Origin: Selenomonadaceae bacterium
Lineage (GTDB): Bacteria > Bacillota > Negativicutes > Selenomonadales > Selenomonadaceae
DNA length: 13,154 bases
Direction of reading: 5' to 3'
Assembly: GCA_017484235.1 (NCBI GenBank)
Contig: JAFUTM010000264.1
Coordinates: 1-13,154 of the forward strand
Shown here: piece by piece, positions 1-7,140 of the stretch
How the letters are laid out: every line of letters starts with the position of its first letter
Position numbering within the stretch: position 1 is the stretch's first letter
Program-made: the position numbers and the translations under genes
Notes under the pieces: generated by a model
What the model was told of the DNA's origin: nothing
The model's input: only the letters and a program-made list of their open reading frames with translations
The model's database searches: none

Positions 1-1554
1 CCGAACAATCGTTTTGCGCTCCAAAATGAAGGGCAGTACGGCAAATGCGAAATGTGGTACATAATTGACACCGAGCCTGGTGCATTTTTATATTATGGTT
101 TCAAACATAAGATTACTCAAGATGAATTTGCTCAGCGCATAAAAGATAATACTTTGCTGGAAGTATTAAATGCTGTGCCAGTTCAAAAGGGTGACGCTCT
201 CTTCATCGAAGCTGGGACACTTCACGCGATTGGCAAAGGTATATTGCTTGCCGAAATTCAGCAGAATTCCAAAATCACTTATCGTGTTTACGACTACGGC
301 AGAGTTGGCGCGGACGGTAAAAAGCGTGACTTGCACATTGAAAAGGCTCTTGCGGTGACAAATACTGTGCCGATAATCCGAAGCGGCACTGCTTATCCAC
401 ATATTGCCGACTGCGACTATTTCACGGTCGATAAACTCAACCTTGATGGCAAACTGACCTATCGTGTACAGGGCACAGTTTATGAGGATTCGTTTCTCTC
501 AATTTTAATTTTAGACGGCGCTGGCACGATTACCAACAAAGCCGAAAAAATCAACTATAAAAAAGGTGACTCCTTGTTCCTGCCTGCTAATTCCGGTGAC
601 TGGCAGATTGAGGGCACCTGCGATGCGCTCCTGACTACCATTCGTGAGAAGGCTAATCCTATCCGTGTCGGCGTCAACATCAGTTCGTCGGACGTTCAGA
701 TTGGCATCGTAAATGAGCAGCAGCAATTAATTGCCGTTACTAAATATCCAATCAATCCTAAGTGTCCGCCCTCTGAAATTATAAACGAAACGGCTCAAAG
801 TATTTTAAAATTAATTGAGGGCAACGATATTCCGCTTGATCAATGTGTCGGCGTTGGTGTCGGTGTACCTGGCACAATTGACCGTCGGCAAGGTACCGTT
901 GTTTATTCTAACAACATTCGTTGGGAAGATGTGGCTCTCGTTAAAGAGTTAGGTGAAAAAATTCCTTGTCCAGTCAGAATCAACAACAACGCGGACTGTG
1001 CCGCACTTGGTGAGGCGATTGCCGGTGTTGGCAAGCATTACAGTGATGTAGTGATGTTCACTCTCGGAAATGGCGTCGGTGGCGGCATCATATTGGACGG
1101 TGAGATTTTCGAGGGCGGTATAATGGGCGGCACTGAGGTCGGTCATCAAGTAATTCGCGTAAATGGTCGACTTTGCAGTTGTGGTCGGCGCGGCTGTCTT
1201 GAGGCTTATGTCTCGATACCTGCGTTGATTCGCGCTGCCAGTCAGGCTTCTGGTCAATCTCTGACTCTGGACGATATTTTTAATATGTATGAACAGGGCG
1301 ATGTTGCAATCAATGAGGTTATTGAGCAATATGTTATGATGCTTGGTCAGGGCATAGTCAACATTGTTAATATTTTTCGTCCACAGCTCATTATTTTGGG
1401 TGGTGAAATGTCTGTTTATGCTGACAGATTTATTGACCAGATTAAAAACATCATTAAAGAGGAATGTTTTGGTGGTGTGACCTCTCTCATTCCAGAAGTT
1501 GACATTGCTGAGCTGGGCAGCAACGCCGGTGTTATCGGAGCCGCCAATTTATAA
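1..1554 (+). CDS. Mannose-6-phosphate isomerase / ROK sugar kinase-like fusion, 5' end outside window
   Basis: The frame is open from base 1, so the ATG at 52 is internal and the true start lies upstream; 517 residues are visible. Visible residues 1 to about 215 match the second half of a B. subtilis-type mannose-6-phosphate isomerase, which interconverts mannose-6-P and fructose-6-P. Seen are the metal-ligand segment GTLHAIG (His75), the signature QQNS..TYRVYDYGR and a C-terminal cupin. The residue after QQNS is Lys91 where the family usually has Asp. Residues 221-517 form a full-length ROK domain with the zinc motif His382 and CSCGRRGC (Cys392, 394, 399). Two kinase motifs are altered: the phosphate loop D-I-G-G-T reads N-I-S-S-S (from residue 226), and the catalytic Asp of NNDADC is Asn330 (988-990). 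Fusion of the two families is seen directly; loss of kinase activity is inferred. A terminator follows. Confidence 0.88.
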   Translation, partial: PNNRFALQNEGQYGKCEMWYIIDTEPGAFLYYGFKHKITQDEFAQRIKDNTLLEVLNAVPVQKGDALFIEAGTLHAIGKGILLAEIQQNSKITYRVYDYGRVGADGKKRDLHIEKALAVTNTVPIIRSGTAYPHIADCDYFTVDKLNLDGKLTYRVQGTVYEDSFLSILILDGAGTITNKAEKINYKKGDSLFLPANSGDWQIEGTCDALLTTIREKANPIRVGVNISSSDVQIGIVNEQQQLIAVTKYPINPKCPPSEIINETAQSILKLIEGNDIPLDQCVGVGVGVPGTIDRRQGTVVYSNNIRWEDVALVKELGEKIPCPVRINNNADCAALGEAIAGVGKHYSDVVMFTLGNGVGGGIILDGEIFEGGIMGGTEVGHQVIRVNGRLCSCGRRGCLEAYVSIPALIRAASQASGQSLTLDDIFNMYEQGDVAINEVIEQYVMMLGQGIVNIVNIFRPQLIILGGEMSVYADRFIDQIKNIIKEECFGGVTSLIPEVDIAELGSNAGVIGAANL

Positions 1555-1571
1555 TTAGGAATTAGGAATGA
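1553..1571 (+). repeat. AATTAGGAAT tandem repeat overlapping the stop codon
   Basis: Two overlapping copies of AATTAGGAAT (1553-1562 and 1560-1569) begin inside the TAA stop of the upstream gene. The second extends to AATTAGGAATGA (1560-1571). The same 12-mer occurs three times, in both orientations, between clpB and uvrC, so this is a dispersed intergenic repeat and not chance A/T richness. Its function is unknown. Confidence 0.6.
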
Positions 1572-1623
1572 CGAATTTTTAATTGTGACGTAAAATTGAA
1601 ATAGTAATTAATTAACATAAAAT

Positions 1624-1662
1624 AAAACTGCATTTGGAAATAACTTCTCAATGCAGTTTTTT
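1624..1662. terminator. Bidirectional intrinsic terminator
   Basis: A perfect 11-bp stem, AAAACTGCATT (1624-1634) with AATGCAGTTTT (1650-1660), encloses a 15-base loop. A T run follows on the plus strand, and AAAATAAA preceding the stem gives a T-rich tail on the minus strand. It lies between the convergent isomerase/ROK gene and the small membrane protein gene and can serve both. Confidence 0.85.
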
Positions 1663-1685
1663 ATTATATTCAAAGTCACAAATGT

Positions 1686-2030
1686 CTACGCAAAAATTTG
1701 ATTGTACATTACAAGCGCAAACAGTGCTACGGCAAAGCCCATTGCCATTAAGCTCGTGCGGTCTACCCAGACTTCTTGTATTTCGGATAAATTATAATGT
1801 CTCTTTACATATGTCAAAGATAACGAGGCTATCAAACAAACATACATAGCCCGATTCATATTCGTAAATGTTGACCAGCCAATCAGCATTACCACTGTTG
1901 TAAAGATTATTACGCCAACTAACATATAATCTTTGCCGACATTTTCTTTCGGCTTTGGTTTAGTGGATTTTGCTTCTTGTTCTTTCGGCCGCATTATATT
2001 TTTTTTAATTCGTTTTTGTATTCTTGCCAA
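1686..2030 (-). CDS. Small membrane protein of unknown function
   Basis: About 114 residues if translation starts at the TTG at 2028-2030. This start is preferred because a strong minus-strand promoter (2062-2090) would initiate near 2055, downstream of the ATG at 2096, and because GGGTGAT (2035-2041) sits six bases before the TTG. An ATG at 1992-1994 would give 102 residues but has no visible ribosome binding site. The N-terminus is very basic, with Lys/Arg/Pro-rich stretches around RPKEQEAKSTKPKPK. Three hydrophobic segments follow, beginning MLVGVIIFTTVVML, MYVCLIASLSL and LMAMGFAVALFALV, so this is probably a three-helix inner-membrane protein with a cytoplasmic basic tail. I do not recognise a family. 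It is divergent from clpB and convergent with the isomerase/ROK gene. Confidence 0.65.
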   Translation of the reverse strand: MARIQKRIKKNIMRPKEQEAKSTKPKPKENVGKDYMLVGVIIFTTVVMLIGWSTFTNMNRAMYVCLIASLSLTYVKRHYNLSEIQEVWVDRTSLMAMGFAVALFALVMYNQIFA

Positions 2031-2061
2031 CAATATCACCCATTTATTTTTATTTACAAAG

Positions 2062-2090
2062 ATTATATCATTATTTTGATTCTCTATCAA
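2062..2090 (-). promoter_or_regulatory. Promoter of the small membrane protein gene
   Basis: Reading the minus strand, TTGATA (2085-2090), a 17-base spacer and TATAAT (2062-2067) form a near-consensus sigma-70 promoter with a TG extension just before the -10. Initiation near 2055 fits the TTG start at 2030 and rules out the ATG at 2096. Confidence 0.75.
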
Positions 2091-2114
2091 TATCATATTT
2101 TTATAAAAAAATGT

Positions 2115-2143
2115 TTGACTTTTTGACTTTTATGTGTTAGTAT
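2115..2143 (+). promoter_or_regulatory. Probable clpB promoter
   Basis: TTGACT (2115-2120), a 17-base spacer and TAGTAT (2138-2143), with a TG one base before the -10, form a plausible vegetative promoter. The -35 lies in a tandem 8-mer TTTGACTT (2114-2121 and 2122-2129). No CIRCE inverted repeat is present. The TTTGAC half-sites are 8 bases apart, not the 10 of a CtsR site. The leader also holds a small hairpin, CAGCG (2152-2156) with CGCTG (2165-2169). Confidence 0.5.
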
Positions 2144-2211
2144 ACGTTTACCAGCGAAGATACGCGCTGATTAAAATGTAATTCATCTGATTTTAAATTG
2201 GAGTGATAAAT

Positions 2212-4827
2212 ATGGCAAATGAAAAATATACGGCAAAAGCTGGCGCGGCGATACAGGCAGCGCAGCAGTTAGCTGCAATGAAATATCATCAAGAATTTAA
2301 TTCTATTCACGTATTATCAGTTTTGGCAAAAGAACCGGAAGGTTTGCTGGCGACTATATTTGACGACTGCAAAACTGACCTGCCGATGCTAAAAGTGCGG
2401 TTGGAAAAGGAACTAAACAAAATGCCTTCTGTAAAAGGGCAGGAGCGACTGACAATGGGCGTGGATATGGCACGTGTCATTGGCAAGGCGAAGGAATATT
2501 CTGCCTCGATGAAAGACGAATATATCAGCACAGAACACCTACTGTTGGCACTTGCCACTGACGGCAGCAACGAAGCTCAGGAAATCTGCCGCGAGTTTAA
2601 GCTGACGAAAGATAACATACAAAATTCCATAAAGCAAAATCGCAAGCAGAACGTCACGAACGAAAATCCAGAGGAAAACTATCAAGCTCTGTCTAAGTAT
2701 GGGCGTGACCTAACTAACGCAGCACGAACGGGCAAATTAGATCCGGTCATTGGTCGTGACGAAGAAATCAGACGAACAATTGAAATACTTTCACGCCGCA
2801 CCAAAAATAATCCGGTGTTAATTGGCGAGCCAGGCGTTGGCAAAACGGCAATAGTTGAAGGTCTTGCACGTCGAATAGTTGCAGGTGATGTGCCGGAGTC
2901 TCTTAAACATAAGACGCTCTATTCGCTGGATATGGGTAGCCTCGTTGCTGGTGCCAAGTTTCGCGGTGAGTTTGAGGAACGCCTCAAGTCTGTACTCGGT
3001 GAAATTGCAAAGTCCGAAGGTCAAATTTTGCTATTTATTGATGAAGTTCACACAGTTGTTGGAGCTGGCGCTGCAGAAGGCGCAATGGACGCCGGCAATA
3101 TTTTAAAGCCGATGCTGGCTCGTGGTGAACTGCGCTGCATTGGTGCAACAACTCTAAATGAATATCGCAAATATATCGAGAAGGACACTGCTCTTGAGCG
3201 TAGATTCCAGCCGGTTATGGTTGGCGAACCGACCGTCGAAGACACAATATCAATCCTTCGTGGACTTAAAGAACGCTATGAAGTTCATCACGGTGTCAGA
3301 ATCCGTGACGCGGCTTTAGTGTCTGCAGCCACTTTGTCCGATCGTTATATATCAGACCGCTTCTTACCGGATAAGGCGATTGACCTGGTTGATGAGGCAG
3401 CGGCTAAATTGCGTACGGAGATTGAATCACTGCCTGCACCGATTGACGAAATTCGCCGTAAAATTATGCAGCTGGAGATTGAAGAGCAGGCTCTCAAAAA
3501 AGAGACAGACGATGCCTCTATTGAAAAACTTCAGCGAATCACTGAAGAAAAAGCCAAACTGCAGACGGAAGAACGCAACCTCCGCGAAAAATGGGAAGAT
3601 GAAAAACAGTCCATTGTCCGCGTTCGTGAGGTTAAAAAGCAAATTGATGACATAAATAATCAGATGGCACTTGCTGAGCGTGCTTATGATTTGAATAAAC
3701 TATCCGAGCTTAAATATGGCAAGCTGCCGGAACTTCAGAAGAAGCTGAAATCTGTTGAAGCCGAAATTGCAACACAGTCCAAAGGTGAGAAACTGCTCAA
3801 AGAGGAAGTCGGCGAAGAAGATATTGCGCGTGTGGTCAGCCGCTGGACAGGTATACCGGTTTCTAAAATGCTTACCGGCGAACGCGAAAAGCTTTTACAT
3901 CTTGAGGACACTCTACACGAGCGTGTGGTCGGTCAAGATGAGGCTGTGACTGCGGTCAGTGAGGCAATTCTCAGAGCACGTGCTGGAATTAAAGACCCGA
4001 ATCGTCCGATTGGTTCATTCATCTTTCTTGGTCCTACTGGCGTCGGCAAGACTGAGCTGGCGAAGGCGTTAGCAGAGGCTCTATTTGATGATGAACGTTC
4101 AATGATTCGCATTGATATGTCGGAATATATGGAGAAGCACACAGTTGCACGCTTGATTGGTGCGCCTCCGGGCTATGTTGGATACGATGAGGGCGGTCAG
4201 CTCACCGAAGCTGTCAGACGCAGACCTTATTGCGTCATTTTGCTTGACGAGATTGAAAAGGCTAACCGCGATATATTCAACGTTTTACTTCAGATTCTTG
4301 ATGATGGTCGTCTCACGGACGGCAAAGGGCGTGTCGTCAACTTCAAAAATACCGTTATCATCATGACCAGCAATCTCGGCTCACAGGAAATTCTGCAGCG
4401 TGCAAAAATCGGCTTCATCACCAACAAAGACTTTGCCGAAGCTGAAAGTGTCATTAAAGATATGTTAAAGGCTCAGTTTAGACCGGAATTTTTAAACCGC
4501 ATTGACGATATTATTGTATTCAAGTCGCTGGCTAAGGAGCAAGTCAAAGCTATTGCACAGATTTTGTTAAATAATTTGGGTGCGCGGCTTGAAAAGCAGA
4601 TTAAAGTCAAACTGACGTGGACTGATGCGGCGATTGAGGCGTTAGCTAATCAGGGCTTTGATCCGAACTTTGGTGCAAGACCGCTTCGCAGATTTTTGTC
4701 TCATACGGTTGAAACGTCGCTGTCCAAGCTTATCATTGCCGGCGAAATCAAAGAAAATGATACTGTTCAAATTGACTTTAACGGCACCGATTTCCTCTTT
4801 CACAAGACACCAAATTTGAGCAAGTAA
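2212..4827 (+). CDS. clpB: ATP-dependent disaggregase ClpB
   Basis: An 871-residue Hsp100 AAA+ chaperone, the usual length. As a hexamer in the cytoplasm, ClpB threads aggregated proteins handed over by DnaK/DnaJ/GrpE. The start is the ATG at 2212, since GGAG at 2200-2203 is correctly spaced for it, while the GTG at 2203 overlaps that site. Visible in order are the N-terminal Clp repeat domain (about 1-150), AAA-1 with Walker A GEPGVGKT (205-212) and Walker B LLFIDEVH (Asp277-Glu278), a charged coiled-coil middle domain (about 400-525), AAA-2 with Walker A GPTGVGKT (607-614) and Walker B ILLDEIEKA (Asp679-Glu680), and a C-terminal small domain with GARPLRR. All key residues are intact. It appears monocistronic with its own promoter, and no known heat-shock operator was found. 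Confidence 0.97.
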   Translation: MANEKYTAKAGAAIQAAQQLAAMKYHQEFNSIHVLSVLAKEPEGLLATIFDDCKTDLPMLKVRLEKELNKMPSVKGQERLTMGVDMARVIGKAKEYSASMKDEYISTEHLLLALATDGSNEAQEICREFKLTKDNIQNSIKQNRKQNVTNENPEENYQALSKYGRDLTNAARTGKLDPVIGRDEEIRRTIEILSRRTKNNPVLIGEPGVGKTAIVEGLARRIVAGDVPESLKHKTLYSLDMGSLVAGAKFRGEFEERLKSVLGEIAKSEGQILLFIDEVHTVVGAGAAEGAMDAGNILKPMLARGELRCIGATTLNEYRKYIEKDTALERRFQPVMVGEPTVEDTISILRGLKERYEVHHGVRIRDAALVSAATLSDRYISDRFLPDKAIDLVDEAAAKLRTEIESLPAPIDEIRRKIMQLEIEEQALKKETDDASIEKLQRITEEKAKLQTEERNLREKWEDEKQSIVRVREVKKQIDDINNQMALAERAYDLNKLSELKYGKLPELQKKLKSVEAEIATQSKGEKLLKEEVGEEDIARVVSRWTGIPVSKMLTGEREKLLHLEDTLHERVVGQDEAVTAVSEAILRARAGIKDPNRPIGSFIFLGPTGVGKTELAKALAEALFDDERSMIRIDMSEYMEKHTVARLIGAPPGYVGYDEGGQLTEAVRRRPYCVILLDEIEKANRDIFNVLLQILDDGRLTDGKGRVVNFKNTVIIMTSNLGSQEILQRAKIGFITNKDFAEAESVIKDMLKAQFRPEFLNRIDDIIVFKSLAKEQVKAIAQILLNNLGARLEKQIKVKLTWTDAAIEALANQGFDPNFGARPLRRFLSHTVETSLSKLIIAGEIKENDTVQIDFNGTDFLFHKTPNLSK

Positions 4828-4841
4828 CTTTTTAATGATGA

Positions 4842-4921
4842 ATGAGGAATGTTGAATTAGGAATGATAAATTGGAGGTTCGAGTTTTTCATTCCTAATTC
4901 CTAATTAGTCATTCCTAATTA
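4842..4921. repeat. Intergenic inverted/direct repeats of AATTAGGAATGA type
   Basis: The 107-base clpB-uvrC spacer carries AATTAGGAATGA at 4855-4866 and its inverse TCATTCCTAATT at 4888-4899 and again at 4909-4920. The first pair forms a 13-bp perfect stem (4854-4866 with 4888-4900) around a 21-base loop. A related TGAGGAAT lies at 4843. No T tract follows the stem, so it is not a standard terminator. The block ends just before the uvrC ribosome binding site. Confidence 0.7.
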
Positions 4922-4934
4922 TTTTGGTGGAGAT

Positions 4935-6365
4935 ATGACTGATATTATTGAAGAAAAACTTAAACAGTTGCCGCAGACACCAGGCGTTTACATTATGAAA
5001 GATGCGAACGGCAAAGTAATTTACGTTGGAAAGAGTATCAATCTCAAAAGTCGCGTTTCGCAATACTTTCATCATTCTGACCAGCCGCCTAAGACACGTG
5101 CTATGGTCAAAAATGCCGCTGACTTCGACATTATCAATGTCGGTACTGAGTTTGAGGCATTGATTTTAGAGTGCAATCTCATCAAAAAGTACCGCCCGCG
5201 CTATAATGTCAGTCTTAAGGACGACAAGATGTATCCTTATGTTAAACTGACGGCTGAACAATTTCCGAGAATATGTATCACTCGCCGCCCTATTGAAGAT
5301 GGTTCGCGTTATTTCGGTCCTTATACTAATGCCGGTGCAATGCAACAATCACTCAAATTGTTACGTAAATTATTTCCTCTGCGTACTTGCAAGCATTTCC
5401 ATAAGCGTCCGTGCCTTGAGTATCATATAAAACGTTGTCTTGCACCGTGTGTTAATAAAATTACTTCCGACTCTTACAATGAGTTGGTTAAATCGGCTGA
5501 GTTGTTTCTTGACGGGCAGACGAGTGAGCTGGAGTCTCAGCTGGCTTCAAAAATGTACGCTGCTGCTGACCAACTCGACTTTGAGACCGCTGCGCATTAC
5601 AGGAATCTGCTTGCGTCCGTTAAAAAGTTAGTTGAGATGCAGATGATTTTAAATGCCAAGCCAGATTATGCGAATAATGATGACCATATGGACGACGTTT
5701 ATGAATTGCAGAGCCAACTGAACTTGAATAAGCCGCCGCGTCGTATGGAATGTTTTGATATATCTCACATTCAAGGCGCGGAGACGGTCGCCTCAATGGT
5801 AGTGTTTCAAGACGGCGCACCGGATAAATCTTCATATCGGCGATTTAAATTGCGGACTACGGAAGGCAAGCCGGACGATTTCTTATCTATGAAGGAAGTT
5901 ACTCTTCGACGCTATGGCAAATGTGAGAATCTGCCGGATTTAATTGTCATTGACGGCGGTATCGGCCAGTTAAACTCAGCATTAGAGATAATACGACCGC
6001 TCTGCAATGTGCCGGTCATCGGCCTTGCCAAGCAGTTTGAGTTTATATTCATTGAAGGACGCAACAAGCCGCTTGAACTGCCGCTGGAATCACCTGCAAT
6101 TAAGCTGCTCCAGCGTATACGAGATGAGGCTCATCGTTTTGCAATTACTTATCATCGAAAGCTCAGAGGCAAACGTAATTTAAATTCAGTGCTCAATTCT
6201 ATAGAAGGTGTTGGCAGTATACGCCGTTCAGCTCTTCTGTCACATTTCAAGACGATTGATAAAATCAAATCTGCCTCTGTCGATGAAATAATGAGTGTAC
6301 CTTCAATGAATCGAACGGCAGCGGTGAATGTTTATAATTTTTTCCAGACGATGGACGAGCTTTAA
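4935..6365 (+). CDS. uvrC: Excinuclease ABC subunit UvrC, internally shortened
   Basis: 476 residues against roughly 590-620 for the family. UvrC makes both cuts beside DNA lesions in nucleotide excision repair with UvrA and UvrB. The N-terminal GIY-YIG nuclease is intact (GVY at 17-19, IYVGKS at 29-34, Arg40, Glu74), as is the four-Cys cluster (Cys152, 160, 168, 172) that fits an iron-sulfur site. The UVR helix pair lies near 206-238. The usual region of about 110-120 residues between UVR and the DISHIQG motif is missing and replaced by a short Asp/Asn-rich linker (about 245-262). The RNase H-like catalytic residues remain: Asp275, Asp340, His400. The GGKGQ loop reads GGIGQ (Ile343). A helix-hairpin-helix tail (about 418-470) is present. 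GGTGGAG precedes the ATG closely. The frame is unbroken, so this is not an obvious pseudogene. Confidence 0.92.
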   Translation: MTDIIEEKLKQLPQTPGVYIMKDANGKVIYVGKSINLKSRVSQYFHHSDQPPKTRAMVKNAADFDIINVGTEFEALILECNLIKKYRPRYNVSLKDDKMYPYVKLTAEQFPRICITRRPIEDGSRYFGPYTNAGAMQQSLKLLRKLFPLRTCKHFHKRPCLEYHIKRCLAPCVNKITSDSYNELVKSAELFLDGQTSELESQLASKMYAAADQLDFETAAHYRNLLASVKKLVEMQMILNAKPDYANNDDHMDDVYELQSQLNLNKPPRRMECFDISHIQGAETVASMVVFQDGAPDKSSYRRFKLRTTEGKPDDFLSMKEVTLRRYGKCENLPDLIVIDGGIGQLNSALEIIRPLCNVPVIGLAKQFEFIFIEGRNKPLELPLESPAIKLLQRIRDEAHRFAITYHRKLRGKRNLNSVLNSIEGVGSIRRSALLSHFKTIDKIKSASVDEIMSVPSMNRTAAVNVYNFFQTMDEL

Positions 6366-6384
6366 ATTATTTATTCAACAAAAA

Positions 6385-6414
6385 AGCAGGTTTCGCACCT
6401 GCTATTTTTATTTT
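6385..6414. terminator. Bidirectional intrinsic terminator between uvrC and tautomerase gene
   Basis: AGCAGGT (6385-6391), a 5-base loop TTCGC and ACCTGCT (6397-6403) are followed by ATTTTTATTTT on the plus strand. On the minus strand the same stem is followed by TTTTT. It can end both uvrC and the convergent tautomerase gene. Confidence 0.85.
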
Positions 6415-6437
6415 CCATTTAAGTAGATTGAATTAAG

Positions 6438-6647
6438 TTATTTATGATTCTTTTGTTTTTCGGCCATAAACTTTGTAAGAGTTTTGCCGCCAACGCCCCA
6501 ATTGTCCAGTTCATTCTCTTTGATGAGAACATAAAAGAATTCCTCTGGCACGCCAAGACCTTCACTTGCAACACGAGTAAGGTCGGCAATCAATTTCTCC
6601 TTCTGCTCAGGCGTGACTTTTGCGGCTTCCAATTTGATAATAGGCAT
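6438..6647 (-). CDS. 4-oxalocrotonate tautomerase family protein
   Basis: 69 residues, typical of small tautomerases, which use the N-terminal proline exposed after Met removal as a general base for keto-enol tautomerisation and act as oligomers. The protein begins MPIIKLEAAKV, placing Pro at position 2, and ends in the region with YVLIKE and DNWGVGG, typical of DmpI/YwhB-like members. The ATG at 6645-6647 is chosen because a GGAGG site lies 8 bases upstream and because the catalytic proline must be N-terminal; an upstream in-frame ATG at 6695 would bury it. The physiological substrate cannot be inferred. The gene is divergent from the EamA-like gene and ends at a shared terminator with uvrC. 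I found no convincing minus-strand promoter. Confidence 0.9.
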   Translation of the reverse strand: MPIIKLEAAKVTPEQKEKLIADLTRVASEGLGVPEEFFYVLIKENELDNWGVGGKTLTKFMAEKQKNHK

Positions 6648-6663
6648 TTTAAAACCTCCAAAC

Positions 6664-6691
6664 TTGATAATAATTAAGATTATGATATAAT
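6664..6691 (+). promoter_or_regulatory. Promoter of the EamA-like gene
   Basis: TTGATA (6664-6669), a 16-base spacer and TATAAT (6686-6691) with TGA directly before the -10 make an extended -10 promoter. Initiation near 6698 leaves a leader of about 14 bases carrying GGTGA (6700-6704), seven bases before the ATG at 6712. Confidence 0.75.
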
Positions 6692-6711
6692 ACATTTTTG
6701 GTGAATGTATT

Positions 6712-7140
6712 ATGAAGTTATGGCTTTTTTACGCGCTGCTGTCTGCCGTGTGCGCTGCTTTTGTTTCGATATTTGGAAAAGTTGGACTGGAAGGGCTGGA
6801 CTCTAACGCTGCCACTTCCGTCCGTGCTGTCATAATGGCAGTATTTTTAATTTTTATAGTCCTCTTTCAAGGAAACATATCTAACATATCTGAGATTTTT
6901 TCAGACAGGAAGGCGTTATTTTTTATCGCGTGCAGCGGCATTGCAGGAGCGGCGTCGTGGTTGTTCTACTTTTTAGCACTTAAACACGGGCAAGTCTCAC
7001 AAGTTGCGCCAATTGACAAATTAAGTGTAGTGTTTGCCGTTTTGCTTGCAATAATACTTTTCGGTGAACGTGTGAGTTTTTTTAAGGGAATCGGAATTGT
7101 ATTCATAGCCATTGGCAGCTTGATAGTGGCAATATTTTAG
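6712..7140 (+). CDS. Single-domain EamA/DMT-type membrane transporter
   Basis: 142 residues, almost all hydrophobic, forming about five membrane helices. This is the size of a single EamA repeat (drug/metabolite transporter superfamily); classical members have two repeats in about 300 residues. The sequence APIDKLSVVFAVLLAIILFG near the C-terminus is characteristic of the one-repeat group related to COG2510, which would need to dimerise to form a pore. Glu and Arg just after this segment (FGERVSF) also fit. No substrate can be assigned. GGTGA gives the ribosome binding site, and an extended -10 promoter lies immediately upstream. The gene converges with the amidohydrolase gene: the two coding regions overlap by 4 bases tail to tail (7137-7140), with no terminator between them. 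Confidence 0.85.
   Translation: MKLWLFYALLSAVCAAFVSIFGKVGLEGLDSNAATSVRAVIMAVFLIFIVLFQGNISNISEIFSDRKALFFIACSGIAGAASWLFYFLALKHGQVSQVAPIDKLSVVFAVLLAIILFGERVSFFKGIGIVFIAIGSLIVAIF

Noticed and set aside
1634..1849. Plus-strand open frame over the terminator and small membrane protein gene
   Set aside because: It crosses a strong terminator, has no family resemblance and lies antisense to a gene with a good promoter.
2031..2096. Upstream ATG at 2096 as start of the small membrane protein
   Set aside because: A near-consensus promoter at 2062-2090 would start transcription downstream of it, and no ribosome binding site precedes it.
2097..2211. CIRCE or CtsR operator upstream of clpB
   Set aside because: No TTAGCACTC inverted repeat, and the TTTGAC half-sites have the wrong spacing.
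4854..4900. Inverted repeat as clpB terminator
   Set aside because: The stem is A/T rich with a 21-base loop and no T tract follows; it fits the dispersed repeat better.
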